Below are positions 1-9,053 of a DNA stretch of 64,000 nucleotides, piece by piece. Both the position numbers and the translations under genes were made by a program. The stretch is from Candidatus Colwellia aromaticivorans (GTDB lineage Bacteria; Pseudomonadota; Gammaproteobacteria; Enterobacterales; Alteromonadaceae): positions 1-64,000 of the forward strand of contig NZ_QOLD01000058.1 in the NCBI RefSeq assembly GCF_003333305.1, written 5' to 3'. Under the pieces are notes generated by a model, which worked only from the letters and a program-made list of their open reading frames with translations, ran no database searches and had not been told where the DNA came from. Each line of letters opens with the position of its first letter. Position 1 is the first letter of the stretch.

Positions 1-180
1 AGTTTTGTCCCAATAAAGTACCTTCAATTTATCTCGGCCCTTATTGCAAAAAACAAAGACACTGCCCGTGAGAGGTGAAACTTGCATCTGCTGTTCGACA
101 ATCACCACTAAACCATTTATCGATTTTCTAAAATCGACAAAATCACGATAAAGAAAAACCTCGGGAACATCACTAAACAT
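1..180 (-). CDS. tnpB: IS66 family accessory protein TnpB (Orf2), partial
   Basis: The minus strand from the ATG at 180 stays open for 60 codons to the window edge. The peptide contains YRDFVDFRKSINGL, then SPLTGSVFVFCNKGRDKLKVLYWD, the hallmark N-terminal part of IS66 Orf2 proteins. Function in transposition is not well understood; it is needed together with TnpA and TnpC in characterised elements. Its start overlaps the tnpA stop by three bases within ATGTTTAG, which suggests translational coupling. The rest of the gene is outside the window. Confidence 0.9.
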   Translation of the reverse strand, partial: MFSDVPEVFLYRDFVDFRKSINGLVVIVEQQMQVSPLTGSVFVFCNKGRDKLKVLYWDKT

Positions 181-490
181 CTTCATGCGTTAGCCCATTG
201 AGCAGCTCAGCTATAAAGGCAGGAGAAATATTATGAGGAAATGATAATTCACCAACGGGTAGATTCAGTTTGATGGGATATTCAATGGGCTGAGTGATAA
301 TGGTTTGTTTGGTAATAATTTTGGCTTGTATAAAATCAGTACGGTTATTGCCTTTAGCGATAATAGCTTTACGCGCATAAAAATACTTAGTACTTAATTG
401 ATACTGGTCACAGAACTTTGGTACTGATAGACCGCTAGTGATTTGTTTCTCTACAAGACATTTCCACTCATCGGAAGTTTTACGGCTCAT
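173..490 (-). CDS. tnpA: IS66 family accessory protein TnpA (Orf1)
   Basis: A 105-residue protein with an N-terminal helix-turn-helix-like segment (about residues 5-45: SDEWKCLVEKQITSGLSVPK, then FCDQYQLSTKYFYARK), typical of the IS66/IS3-like Orf1 DNA-binding subunit. It precedes tnpB in the same direction with the usual overlap. A purine-rich AAAGGAGCAAT segment lies just ahead of the ATG as ribosome binding site. No frameshift or stop is visible, so the visible part of the element looks intact. Confidence 0.85.
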   Translation of the reverse strand: MSRKTSDEWKCLVEKQITSGLSVPKFCDQYQLSTKYFYARKAIIAKGNNRTDFIQAKIITKQTIITQPIEYPIKLNLPVGELSFPHNISPAFIAELLNGLTHEDV

Positions 491-599
491 ACATTGCTCC
501 TTTTATTACGTTGAAGCAAGTCTAGGGTTAATGCTTAGCTTAGGATATGTGCATTTGGCGAGACGTTCACCGTATATAGTCGTTCTATATCAAATAAAT

Positions 600-765
600 T
601 TGTGGCGTTATCACTTTCCTGACAAGCTCCCAAGGGCGAGTTTAAAAGGTATATATGCTGCGTAATTGATTTAGACAAGGGAATAACCATTCTCTTCAAT
701 CAATTCCTTGCCTCTAGACCTTTTAATTCTCGCTGAATGATCAATTCATTACTTCAATTGGTATA
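600..765. repeat. Interspersed two-hairpin repeat, truncated copy (right half)
   Basis: The stretch from about 625 to 765 (GGGCGAGTTTAAAAGG ... CCTTGCC ... CCTTTTAATTCTCGCTGAAT ... GGTATA) matches the right half of the 266-bp repeat at 4089-4354. Its own arms GGCGAG...TTTAAAAGG and CCTTTTAA...CTCGC pair. The left terminal repeat is not found; the IS66 element lies on that side. The right terminus is a variant (TTCATTACTTCAATTGGTATA) also seen in the mini-palindrome at 51624. The start is approximate. Confidence 0.6.
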
Positions 766-776
766 ATAGGTATTTA

Positions 777-1817
777 TTAAGCCGTTACTGCTTTTTTATG
801 TAAATAAAGTTGTTCATCGGCTTGTTTTAATAGTTCATCCATTGTTTTTTTACCATCGCTAGCAGCGGCACCGCAGCTAATTGTTATGGGAAGAAAAGAT
901 CCTTGATAAGGCATTGGATTATTTTGAAAAAAATCTGTTAAGCGTTTACAAGCCAAAAGTGCTTCTTGGTAGGTCTGACTGGCTAAAGTAATCACAAATT
1001 CATCGCCAGCATAACGAAAACATTTATCGTTCTCACGGATTAACTCTTGTAGCTGCGTGGCAACGTATGTCAATACTTTGTCACCGCAGTCATGTCCATA
1101 GGTATCATTAACTTGCTTGAACTTATTACAATCAATAAATAGTACTGAAAAAGGTACTTTATAACGACGTTGTCGAATTAGTTCTTCGTTTATTGATACT
1201 TCCATTAGTCGTCTATTAGCCACGCCAGTTAGGCGATCATAATGGGCCATATATTCCAGTTGTTCTCTGATCATTGCATTTGATAAACAAAGGCTTACTT
1301 TGACCGCAAGTTGCTCTAAATGTAAGGTGCCTAAATTAGGGGTAAATCGAGTTGGATCACTGTCAGTAAATAATAAACTACCAAATAACTCTCCTTCTAA
1401 AATTAATGGTGTTAACGCGGCAGAGTGGGTTTGACTTGCTAAATTTTTAGGTAATATCGCCTTTATGTCATCAATGTGATTAGTAAGAAATGGCTTTCTC
1501 TGAGGATGAAAACTTTGCAGTAGCTTAAAGTCAATATTACGGCTATTTTTTTGATGCCAATTGGTTTGCATATTACCGCTGAGCAAATAACTAAGCGGTG
1601 TTGGCTCTGCTAATAATAAAAAAATACCGGTTAAGTTAAATTTATCTTTAATTAAAGCAAGCAGCTGTTGTAATAATTCTTGACTTGATTTGCAACTGAG
1701 AATTTGAGTTTCTATCTCAAAAAGCTTTTGTGCAATGGCTTCATTGGCACGTGAATTAGCAAGGACACTTGCTAACTTTTTCTCTAATTCAATGATGGAT
1801 TCAGACATATCAGACAT
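777..1817 (-). CDS. GAF-GGDEF diguanylate cyclase
   Basis: A 346-residue protein that probably makes cyclic di-GMP from two GTP. A GAF/DUF484-like sensor region covers about residues 30-180, followed by a GGDEF domain at about 185-342 with the usual RLTGVANRR entry, FIDCNKFKQVND and the active-site motif AGDEF at 270-274 (A for the first G, a tolerated variant). RxxD at 261-264, five residues before it, is the inhibitory product-binding site. No membrane segment is visible, so it is likely cytosolic. It lies 80 bp downstream of an HD-GYP phosphodiesterase in the same direction, pairing synthesis and breakdown of the same messenger. The signal sensed is unknown. Confidence 0.9.
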   Translation of the reverse strand: MSDMSESIIELEKKLASVLANSRANEAIAQKLFEIETQILSCKSSQELLQQLLALIKDKFNLTGIFLLLAEPTPLSYLLSGNMQTNWHQKNSRNIDFKLLQSFHPQRKPFLTNHIDDIKAILPKNLASQTHSAALTPLILEGELFGSLLFTDSDPTRFTPNLGTLHLEQLAVKVSLCLSNAMIREQLEYMAHYDRLTGVANRRLMEVSINEELIRQRRYKVPFSVLFIDCNKFKQVNDTYGHDCGDKVLTYVATQLQELIRENDKCFRYAGDEFVITLASQTYQEALLACKRLTDFFQNNPMPYQGSFLPITISCGAAASDGKKTMDELLKQADEQLYLHKKAVTA

Positions 1818-1897
1818 ACCTGTTTTGATAATTTATGGAATTAGGGGGCTTTGGTATTGTGTACATTTTTGTATAGATAATCAACCTGCTGTTGGTT

Positions 1898-3085
1898 TTA
1901 TCCCTCCATTAATAACATCTCAATAATGGTATTCATATCAAGATCAAATTCCTCCGCCCTCACACTTTTAACAATAAAATCATCAGTATCTGTTAAGTCT
2001 ACGTCTTGGGTGTTTACGTATTGGTTCAGATTAACGCTATAAAAAGAGCGTACTTTAGGTTTGAGAGGCGAATTGTTATTGCGTTGCTCTACTATCGCTA
2101 ATTTTTTAGACTCTAACTGTACGAGTGAACCAATAGGGTAAACCCCAAGACATTTAATAAATTGATCTACTAAGGTGATGTCTAAGTGATTACTTTTGGC
2201 TAATTCGCGTAAAATTGAAAAGGCTTTATTATGGGTAAAGCCTTCTTTATAGACGCGATTTGCTGTTAAGGCATCAAATATATCGCAAATGGCTATCATA
2301 CGGCCATATTGACTAATATCTTTGCCCTCAACTTGAAAAGGATAGCCTTCACCATTAAGTTTTTCATGATGCAAGGCGGCGACTTCCAAACTTAACTTAT
2401 TAATTCCAGGGATCTTTTTAATTATATCAATAGAATGATTAGCATGCGTTTTCATGATAATGAACTCTTCTTCACTCAGCTTACCTGGTTTATTTAACAC
2501 ATCATCAGGTATTTTAATTTTTCCAATATCATGCAGAAATGCACCTACACTAAGATGTTGTACAACTGCTTTACTCATCTCTAAGTGATGAGCGAAAATG
2601 GTAATATAAACAGCAACGGCCACTGAATGCTCTAATAAATATTCATCTTTTTCTCGAATATTTATCATGCAAGCTAAAGAATCAGGGCTATTAAAAATTG
2701 CATCGACAGATTTGTTCGTTACCTCAATAACAGGGGCTAAATCAACTGTCATGCCACTTAACGCTCGTGCGAAAAGTTTTTTTTGAATTGTCTTTGATTC
2801 GTCAAATATGGCTTTAGCTTTGTTAATTTCAGCTTTTATTGTTGCTCTGTCTTTTGGGCTTTTATGGGTAGGAGATGTTGAGGCTGGGTTAGGAATTGTT
2901 TTACTTTCATCTATAAATACAGAAAAAATACTTTGATTTTTTAGGCGGTTAATTACCTTGTTACTTTTAATGTGTCCCGGTGTACTTAAGGATAAATTAC
3001 CATTTTGTTTGGCAATTTTTGTAACGTAATGACCAATATTTAATTCGGTAAGTTGCTTTTCTACAATCATCTCATTTGTGTCCAT
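1898..3085 (-). CDS. HD-GYP domain cyclic di-GMP phosphodiesterase
   Basis: A 395-residue protein expected to hydrolyse cyclic di-GMP. The N-terminal region (about 1-110) is the DUF3391 type found ahead of many HD-GYP domains. The catalytic domain follows with HSVAVAVY, HDIGKIKIPD (HD at 185-186), MKTHANHS and the signature HHEKLNGEGYP (GYP at 247-249), so the metal ligands appear complete. It is transcribed ahead of the GAF-GGDEF gene, and divergently from motX on the other side, which suggests a link to the switch between motility and attachment (inference). Confidence 0.92.
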   Translation of the reverse strand: MDTNEMIVEKQLTELNIGHYVTKIAKQNGNLSLSTPGHIKSNKVINRLKNQSIFSVFIDESKTIPNPASTSPTHKSPKDRATIKAEINKAKAIFDESKTIQKKLFARALSGMTVDLAPVIEVTNKSVDAIFNSPDSLACMINIREKDEYLLEHSVAVAVYITIFAHHLEMSKAVVQHLSVGAFLHDIGKIKIPDDVLNKPGKLSEEEFIIMKTHANHSIDIIKKIPGINKLSLEVAALHHEKLNGEGYPFQVEGKDISQYGRMIAICDIFDALTANRVYKEGFTHNKAFSILRELAKSNHLDITLVDQFIKCLGVYPIGSLVQLESKKLAIVEQRNNNSPLKPKVRSFYSVNLNQYVNTQDVDLTDTDDFIVKSVRAEEFDLDMNTIIEMLLMEG

Positions 3086-3193
3086 TTAACTTCAATGTCA
3101 TGGGTACATTCTGCTCATATGATACTAGCTACTTTTTATACATTAAACAATTTATGTTGTCCGGTTTTATTTAATTTGCTGTCAGTAGTAACT

Positions 3194-3230
3194 ATTATAC
3201 CCATGATACTTGAAGTATCATGGGTATAAT
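3194..3230. repeat. Perfect palindrome, minimal derivative of the interspersed repeat
   Basis: Two perfect 17-bp arms (ATTATACCCATGATACT and its complement) flank a 3-base TGA loop. The arms are the terminal inverted repeat of the 266-bp family, so this looks like two termini joined with the interior deleted. It lies between the divergent HD-GYP and motX genes. Confidence 0.85.
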
Positions 3231-3395
3231 GGTCTTTAAATTGCGTGGGTAAATTATCAGTATTGAATTAGTCTCGGTATAAAACGATCATATGTATATA
3301 ATGATTTAGTTTTGTGTTTTATTGCCGATAGCAAAATAAGTGCTATGGTTTTATTTTTATTTCTTCGTTTTTACTATCTGAATTTTGGGATTGAT

Positions 3396-4013
3396 ATGCG
3401 TATTTTACTTTTCATTATTTTTATGTTTTTTTTGCCTTTAGTTAAAGGTCAAAATTTAACCGCAGTGCAAATTTATACCGATGACCAGTTGTTAAGTTTA
3501 ATTAAAGAAAATAAACATTTAAGCCAAGTAGTCATAGATGAATGTCAATTAGTGCAAGACATAGAAGCGCGCGCTGTCAAAGCTAAAATGCCTTCTTATC
3601 AGTTTTTATGGGGTGATATGCTAGCTTATGGCGTTTGTGTAAAAAAAGATATTGCATTAGGTTTGTATTACATGCGTTTGGCAGCTGATCAAGGCTTGGT
3701 TGAAGGGATAGAGCAAATAGGGCGTTATTATCATGTTGGTAAATTTATGCAAGTGGACATGGAGCAAGCAATTATTTTTCTTAAAGCTGCCGCCGCTATG
3801 AATAATCTTGCCGCTCAAATGCGCCTAGCGTCAATATACCAGCAAGGCTATGGTAGCCCATTAGATTATCCTGCACTTTATTCTCAACTACACCATGCAA
3901 TTACGGACGATAAAACGACTCATAAAAAAATTACGCATTTATTATCACAGCTAGCAGCAAAAATGCCTGATACAGTCGTTAATATGGCGAAAAACAAAAG
4001 CTACACTAATTAA
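3396..4013 (+). CDS. motX: Sodium-type polar flagellar motor protein MotX
   Basis: A 205-residue secreted protein with signal peptide MRILLFIIFMFFLPLVKG at the chosen ATG; the upstream in-frame start at 3312 would place an odd extension before it, and GGGAT precedes the chosen start. Sel1-type repeats cover the middle (YQFLWGDMLAYGVC, GLYYMRLAADQGL, IGRYYHVGKF, AIIFLKAAAAMNNLAAQMRL). The order QIYTDDQLL ... DECQLVQDIEARA is what I recall of Vibrio and Shewanella MotX, which forms the periplasmic T ring around the PomAB stator with MotY. The position ahead of rnr and rlmB is the conserved location of motX in these genera. No other flagellar genes are in the window. Confidence 0.85.
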   Translation: MRILLFIIFMFFLPLVKGQNLTAVQIYTDDQLLSLIKENKHLSQVVIDECQLVQDIEARAVKAKMPSYQFLWGDMLAYGVCVKKDIALGLYYMRLAADQGLVEGIEQIGRYYHVGKFMQVDMEQAIIFLKAAAAMNNLAAQMRLASIYQQGYGSPLDYPALYSQLHHAITDDKTTHKKITHLLSQLAAKMPDTVVNMAKNKSYTN

Positions 4014-4088
4014 ATCAATTAATGGTTTAACTTACTTCAACATGAGTAATGAGGGTCAATCTTTAAGAGCAAGGCGCTTGATTTGTTT

Positions 4089-4354
4089 TATACCCATACC
4101 ACCTCAAGATGCGAGTTTCAGGACTACAGAGGAATTCTTGATCAAGGCGCATCTTTTATTAATGGTTGTTCCCTTAATAATAGATGCAACGATGAGCATG
4201 ATTTTCTCTGTAGCCCCCGCAGGGCGAGTTTAAAAGGCGTATATGCCGCGTTATTGATTTTGACAATAGAGTAACTATTATCTTCAATCAATGCCTTGCC
4301 TAATAAGCCTTTTAATTCTCGCTGAATCCTGCATCTTGAAGTGGCATGGGTATA
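4089..4354. repeat. 266-bp interspersed two-hairpin repeat (MITE-like), copy A
   Basis: Ends are TATACCCATACCACCTCAAG and the near-complement GCATCTTGAAGTGGCATGGG, a 24-bp terminal inverted repeat with two mismatches. Inside are two long imperfect hairpins: the left arm around GCGCATCTTTTATTAA / TTAATAATAGATGCAAC, the right with GGGCGAGTTTAAAAGGCG pairing with CCTTTTAATTCTCGC. Short open frames across it are artefacts. It separates motX from rnr. Confidence 0.85.
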
Positions 4355-4411
4355 TACTCGTTAGTCAGTCGAGAATTATTGCTGAGTTAGCAGTCACGAA
4401 ATTAGAGTTTG

Positions 4412-4420
4412 TGGTATACT
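4412..4420 (+). promoter_or_regulatory. Possible extended -10 promoter of rnr
   Basis: TGGTATACT is a good extended -10 element 36 bases before the rnr start. No convincing -35 is visible, as is usual for extended -10 promoters. It lies outside the repeat copy that ends at 4354. Confidence 0.4.
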
Positions 4421-4456
4421 GCAGAGTAATTAAACTATTAAAAACATCTAATTATT

Positions 4457-6817
4457 GTGACTTTTAAAGACCCCTACGCAAAACGCGAAGCAAAAAAATA
4501 TGAAAAACCAGTAGCTTCCCGTGAACTATTACTCTCTATTATTGAAAAGAGCTCACCTCCGCCAACATATAACGCCATAGCGAAAACATTAAAATATCAA
4601 GAAGATCATTTACTTGTCGGCTTGAAGCGTCGTTTACGTGCGATGGAAAATAGTGGCCAGTTGATTTTTAATAAATTCAAACAATACGCTATACCAGAAG
4701 AAAGCAGCTTGTTAACAGGAAAAGTGCTTGGTCATAGAGATGGCTTTGGTTTTTTTGCACCTGATGATCCGGCTAAAAAAGACAAACGGGGTAAAGATTT
4801 TTATATTTCTTCTCATGAAATGCAGCGAGTATTTCATGGTGATGTCGTTCAAGCTATTTTGGTCGACCGTACTGATCGAAAAGGCCGAAAAGAAGTTAGA
4901 ATATTAGAGGTGATTGAACCGAGGAAAGCGCCCATTGTAGGACGTTTTTATGTGGATCATCATGTTTGCTCGGTAGTACCAGAAGACACCAAAATAAAAC
5001 AAGAAATTTTAATTGATCCCAAAGAAAAACTAGGCGCACGTCATGGTCAAATGGTGGTGGTTGATTTAGTACAAAGAGCAACAAGGCGTTCGCATGCTAT
5101 CGGCAATGTGATTGAAGTATTAGGCGATCACATGGCGCCAGGTATGGAAATTGAAATAGCCTTACGGGCCCATGATTTACCTCATCAATTTTCTCATGAA
5201 GTTCAAGCAGAAGCCGCTTGTATTAGTGATGAAGTTGAAGAGTCAGCAAAATTACCACGCAAAGATCTGAGAGAGTTACCACTGGTAACGATTGATGGTG
5301 AGGATGCCCGTGACTTTGATGATGCGGTATATTGCCAACCTAAAAAATCGGGCGGTTGGCGTCTGTGGGTTGCTATTGCTGATGTTAGTTATTATGTTCG
5401 TCATGGTAGCGCACTAGATGATGAAGCTATTTCTCGTGGTAATTCTGTTTATTTTCCTAGCCAAGTTATTCCAATGTTGCCCGAAAAACTTTCCAATGGT
5501 TTATGTTCTTTAAAACCTGATGTTGATCGCCTATGTATGGTGTGTGAAATGACGGTGAGTGCAGCAGGTAAACTTTCAGGAAGTAAATTTTATCCGGCAG
5601 TCATGCGTTCACATGCACGCTTTACCTACAGTAAAGTCGCTAAAATATTGGATGGTGATGAGGCGTTAAGCACAGAATATCAAGCGTTAGTACCTGATTT
5701 AAAAAACCTTAAGGATATGTATTTGTCGTTAAGTGATGCGCGTAATAAACGTGGTGCTATTGCTTTTGAAACCGAAGAATCATTATTTCTTTTTAATGAT
5801 GAGAAAAAAATAGAAAGCGTTGTGCCACTTATCCGTAACGATGCTCATAAAATCATTGAAGAATGTATGATTTTAGCCAATGTTGCTACTGCTAAGTTTA
5901 TTGAAAAACATCAAAAGCCGGGATTATTTCGTGTTCACGAAAAACCAACCGAAGATAAGTATAATAATTTTGTCAGTTATTTAACTGAATTAGGCATTAC
6001 ACTGCCTAAAAGAGAAGAGCCAGAGCCAAAGGATTATTGTGATATTTTAGCAAAAGTGGCAAATCGCCCTGATCGAGAGCTTATTCAAACGATGTTGTTG
6101 CGTTCAATGCGCCAAGCGGTTTATCAAAGTGATAGCCTCGGGCACTTTGGTTTAGCATTGCAATCATATAGTCATTTCACCTCACCCATTCGTCGCTATC
6201 CAGATCTTGTGGTACATAGGGTGATCAAAAGTATTCTTATGCAGCAGCTTAGCTCAGATGAAGCAGTGGCAGCGAATGCGGGTTTATATGATTATAAACT
6301 TGAAGAAGTGATTGAGTTAGGTGAGCATTGCTCGATGACAGAGCGCCGGGCTGATGAAGCGACTCGCGATGTTAGTGATTGGCTAAAGTGTGAATTTATG
6401 CAAGATCATGTCGGTGATAACTTTACTGGCGTTATCAGTACAGTGACTAATTTTGGTCTTTTTGTTCGCTTACAAGATTTACATATTGAAGGCTTAGTAC
6501 ATATCACTGCGCTTGGCCGTGATTATTATCATTATGATGATGTACGCATGTGCTTAAAAGGCGAAAATAGTGGTGTTAAATATAGCGTTGGTGATGTAGT
6601 TACAGTACAAGTTGCTGCCGTAAATTTAGACGAAAAGAAAATCGACCTTACTATGCAAACGACTGGTGATGATAATGGTGATAAATCAAATAAAAAGCCA
6701 AAGAAGTCATCAAGTAGTAAAACAGCTGCGCCTCAAAAAGAAAAGAGCAAAGTTAAAAAGCGCACGGAACGCAAAAAACGTCCTGGTAAAAACGCGCGTA
6801 AAAAAGAAAATAAATAA
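4457..6817 (+). CDS. rnr: Ribonuclease R, 3'-5' exoribonuclease
   Basis: A 786-residue RNase II/RNB family enzyme that degrades structured RNA, including rRNA fragments and tmRNA-tagged messages. N-terminal winged helix (about 20-80), cold-shock domains (about 85-250), RNB domain with the metal-binding motif IDGEDARDFDDAVY (279 onward), TSPIRRYPDL near the domain end, an S1 domain at about 640-725 and a Lys/Arg-rich tail from about 728 to the end. It aligns along its length with the E. coli protein as I recall it. The start codon is GTG, chosen because MTFKDPYAKREAKKYEKP matches the family N terminus. The Shine-Dalgarno is weak. RlmB follows 62 bp later, as in related genomes. RNase R is cold-induced in E. 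coli, which suits a psychrophile. Confidence 0.97.
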   Translation: MTFKDPYAKREAKKYEKPVASRELLLSIIEKSSPPPTYNAIAKTLKYQEDHLLVGLKRRLRAMENSGQLIFNKFKQYAIPEESSLLTGKVLGHRDGFGFFAPDDPAKKDKRGKDFYISSHEMQRVFHGDVVQAILVDRTDRKGRKEVRILEVIEPRKAPIVGRFYVDHHVCSVVPEDTKIKQEILIDPKEKLGARHGQMVVVDLVQRATRRSHAIGNVIEVLGDHMAPGMEIEIALRAHDLPHQFSHEVQAEAACISDEVEESAKLPRKDLRELPLVTIDGEDARDFDDAVYCQPKKSGGWRLWVAIADVSYYVRHGSALDDEAISRGNSVYFPSQVIPMLPEKLSNGLCSLKPDVDRLCMVCEMTVSAAGKLSGSKFYPAVMRSHARFTYSKVAKILDGDEALSTEYQALVPDLKNLKDMYLSLSDARNKRGAIAFETEESLFLFNDEKKIESVVPLIRNDAHKIIEECMILANVATAKFIEKHQKPGLFRVHEKPTEDKYNNFVSYLTELGITLPKREEPEPKDYCDILAKVANRPDRELIQTMLLRSMRQAVYQSDSLGHFGLALQSYSHFTSPIRRYPDLVVHRVIKSILMQQLSSDEAVAANAGLYDYKLEEVIELGEHCSMTERRADEATRDVSDWLKCEFMQDHVGDNFTGVISTVTNFGLFVRLQDLHIEGLVHITALGRDYYHYDDVRMCLKGENSGVKYSVGDVVTVQVAAVNLDEKKIDLTMQTTGDDNGDKSNKKPKKSSSSKTAAPQKEKSKVKKRTERKKRPGKNARKKENK

Positions 6818-6879
6818 AAAATTAACAACAAGCTATAAATAGGTATGTCGTACGTTAGTGCGACAAAGGTAAATTAAAC

Positions 6880-7635
6880 ATGGCAAAAAATGAAGAATTA
6901 GTCTTTGGTATTCATGCAGTAAATGCTTTATTAGCAAGTGCACCTGAGCGCTTTATAGAAATATGGCTATTAAAAGGGCGTGAAGATGACCGTTTAATGC
7001 CTATTATTAATTTAGCGCGTAAATATGGTATTGCCGCGCAAATGGCGCAGCGTAAAGTACTTGATGAGAAAAGTTTAGGTGAGCAACACCAAGGCGTAGT
7101 AGCGCGAGTAAAGCCGGGCAAAGTGTTCAATGAAAATGATTTAGATGACATTATTAATAACGCTGAAAAAAATGATACACCACCATTTTTACTTATTTTA
7201 GATGGTGTAACCGATCCACATAACTTAGGCGCTTGTTTACGAAATGCCGATGCTGCAGGCGTACAAGCGATTATTGTGCCTAAGGATAATGCGGCTCGTT
7301 TAACAGCAACCGTGCGCAAAGTCGCGGTTGGCGCAGCAGAATTTGTGCCTTTAATTCAAGTAACTAATTTAGCGCGTACGATGAAACATATACAGCAAAT
7401 GGGTGTATGGATTATTGGTACAGCAGGTGAAACTGATACCTGCCTTTATGACGTTCAGTTATCAGGGCCTTTGGCTTTGGTGATGGGAGCCGAAGGAAAG
7501 GGCATGCGTAGATTAACACGTGAAAATTGTGATCAATTGATAAAATTACCAATGGCGGGTAGCGTCTCCAGCTTGAATGTTTCAGTAGCCACAGGTATTT
7601 GCTTATTTGAAATAGTGAGACAACGCTTGAATTAA
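6880..7635 (+). CDS. rlmB: 23S rRNA (guanosine-2251-2'-O)-methyltransferase RlmB
   Basis: A 251-residue SPOUT methyltransferase that modifies G2251 in the peptidyl-transferase P loop. The N-terminal substrate-binding domain (1-75, starting with [11 protein letters not shown]) is followed by the knotted catalytic domain: motif 1 [13 protein letters not shown] (115-127), motif 2 [10 protein letters not shown] (203-212) and motif 3 [13 protein letters not shown] (228-240). Length and motifs match E. coli RlmB. It lies in the conserved order rnr-rlmB and is probably co-transcribed with rnr. Confidence 0.96.
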   Translation: MAKNEELVFGIHAVNALLASAPERFIEIWLLKGREDDRLMPIINLARKYGIAAQMAQRKVLDEKSLGEQHQGVVARVKPGKVFNENDLDDIINNAEKNDTPPFLLILDGVTDPHNLGACLRNADAAGVQAIIVPKDNAARLTATVRKVAVGAAEFVPLIQVTNLARTMKHIQQMGVWIIGTAGETDTCLYDVQLSGPLALVMGAEGKGMRRLTRENCDQLIKLPMAGSVSSLNVSVATGICLFEIVRQRLN

Positions 7636-7736
7636 GTGAAAAAGATCGGTAAATAGTATTAATGAAACAAACTATTTACCAACACTTATTTATTTAGCTA
7701 GTTAAGTTATTGAACGTTATTCAAGGATGAACCCGC

Positions 7737-9020
7737 ATGAAAAAACTCTTTATTATAATTGCTTTATTAAGCGCCACTATAATGGTATCACCGAAGTTTA
7801 TTGGCGGTATTGTTGAAACAGAATACCAATCAGCATTACATAAGTTAAATGATAATCCCGCTATTACCATCAAATCAACTACCTTCAACCGAAATTGGTA
7901 TAGTGGGAAAGTAGTAACTGAAATGACGGTGTTACTTCAACATGAAGACGTAGATGATCTTAATATTGTTATTGAAGATGATTTATCCTTTGGGCCGGTA
8001 ATTTTTACTGATGAGGGAGTAAAATTTGCGTTAAGTTACTCAAAATCAAATATCAAGTTTACCGACCTTTTCATTGAAGAAGAAGTAGAGAGTTTTATTA
8101 AAAATAAAATTCACCTCTCGGCGTTATTAACCTTTTCTAAAGATATTATTACTCACATTACCATTGATGAAATAAGCAAAGAGGTTGACGGTAACAAGAT
8201 TGTCTCAGCGAAAGGCGTTGGCAAATTTGTGTTAGAAAATGAACGTAGGCTTTATGGCGATTTTAATTGGGCGGGTTTATCGGCCACAACTACGGATGAA
8301 AGTTTTACCATTGAAGATATGAAATTTTCATTAGACCAAACACTTATTGTTGGAAGCTATTATCAGGGTAATGCTATTTCAACAGGTAGTTTCGATTTTT
8401 CTACATCTGCTATAAAAGCCAAGGATGCTACTGGTAATGAAGTGTTTTCGTTGAGTCACTTACTTATTAATGCCATGTCATCTATGAATAACGATTTAAT
8501 GGAAATTAAGATGAATTACAGCGCAGATAAATTAGTATCGGCGGGGCAACAGTTAGAGCACGCTAATTTAGATGTTGTCCTTAATGGCTTAAATATTACC
8601 GTGATGCAGGAAATAAATGCTTTACTGACAGAGTTATCAGATGATGGTGAAGAAGTGTTTAGTTCAGCGAGCTTGAACAAATTATCAGCATTAACGGCTA
8701 AATTATTAGCGAATGACCCTGTTATTAAAATTGAAGATTTCAGCGTAGTAACACCCGAAGGAAAGATTGAATCGTCCATGCTAGTTAGTGTCGATGAAAA
8801 GCTGTTTGATACTGCAAATTTCATGTCAATTATGGCTGCAATTAATGCAACCGCCAATGGTAAAGCGCCGATGGCATTTTTTGCTAAATTAGGGCTGGCA
8901 CCAATGGTTGAACATTATGTTGAACAAGGCTTCATCATACAAAAAGAAGATAAGATAAGTGTTAACGTTAATTATACGCAAGGCCAATTAAATATTAATG
9001 GTAATGCTATTCCATTATAA
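7737..9020 (+). CDS. DUF945 (YdgA-like) family protein
   Basis: A 427-residue protein with an N-terminal hydrophobic segment MKKLFIIIALLSATIMVSP followed by KFIGGIVETEYQ and FNRNWYSGKV, the pattern of DUF945/YdgA proteins (short membrane anchor or signal, then a large periplasmic domain of repeated beta strands). The E. coli family members have no well-defined biochemical role; I assign none. It has its own upstream gap after rlmB, and an interspersed repeat follows 33 bp behind its stop. Confidence 0.75.
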   Translation: MKKLFIIIALLSATIMVSPKFIGGIVETEYQSALHKLNDNPAITIKSTTFNRNWYSGKVVTEMTVLLQHEDVDDLNIVIEDDLSFGPVIFTDEGVKFALSYSKSNIKFTDLFIEEEVESFIKNKIHLSALLTFSKDIITHITIDEISKEVDGNKIVSAKGVGKFVLENERRLYGDFNWAGLSATTTDESFTIEDMKFSLDQTLIVGSYYQGNAISTGSFDFSTSAIKAKDATGNEVFSLSHLLINAMSSMNNDLMEIKMNYSADKLVSAGQQLEHANLDVVLNGLNITVMQEINALLTELSDDGEEVFSSASLNKLSALTAKLLANDPVIKIEDFSVVTPEGKIESSMLVSVDEKLFDTANFMSIMAAINATANGKAPMAFFAKLGLAPMVEHYVEQGFIIQKEDKISVNVNYTQGQLNINGNAIPL

Positions 9021-9053
9021 TTTTTAGTCTTGGCAACCGCACTAACAAGCAAC

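Larger units (their letters stand above)
1..537 (-). mobile_element. IS66-type insertion sequence, partial (cut by window edge)
   Basis: Two overlapping minus-strand genes match the accessory genes tnpA and tnpB of IS66-family elements. The transposase gene tnpC would lie beyond base 1. The outer end is uncertain: a sequence near 521-537 (AGGGTTAATGCTTAGC) loosely resembles the complement of the usual IS66 terminal repeat, so I place the end there tentatively. Just beyond it lies the right half of an interspersed repeat (to 765) whose left half is not recognisable, so the element may have landed in that repeat. Confidence 0.7.

Noticed and set aside
6846-6864. Short hairpin GTCGTACGTTAGTGCGAC before rlmB
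   Set aside because: The stem is weak, has no T run and sits within a normal spacer; not enough to call a terminator or regulator.
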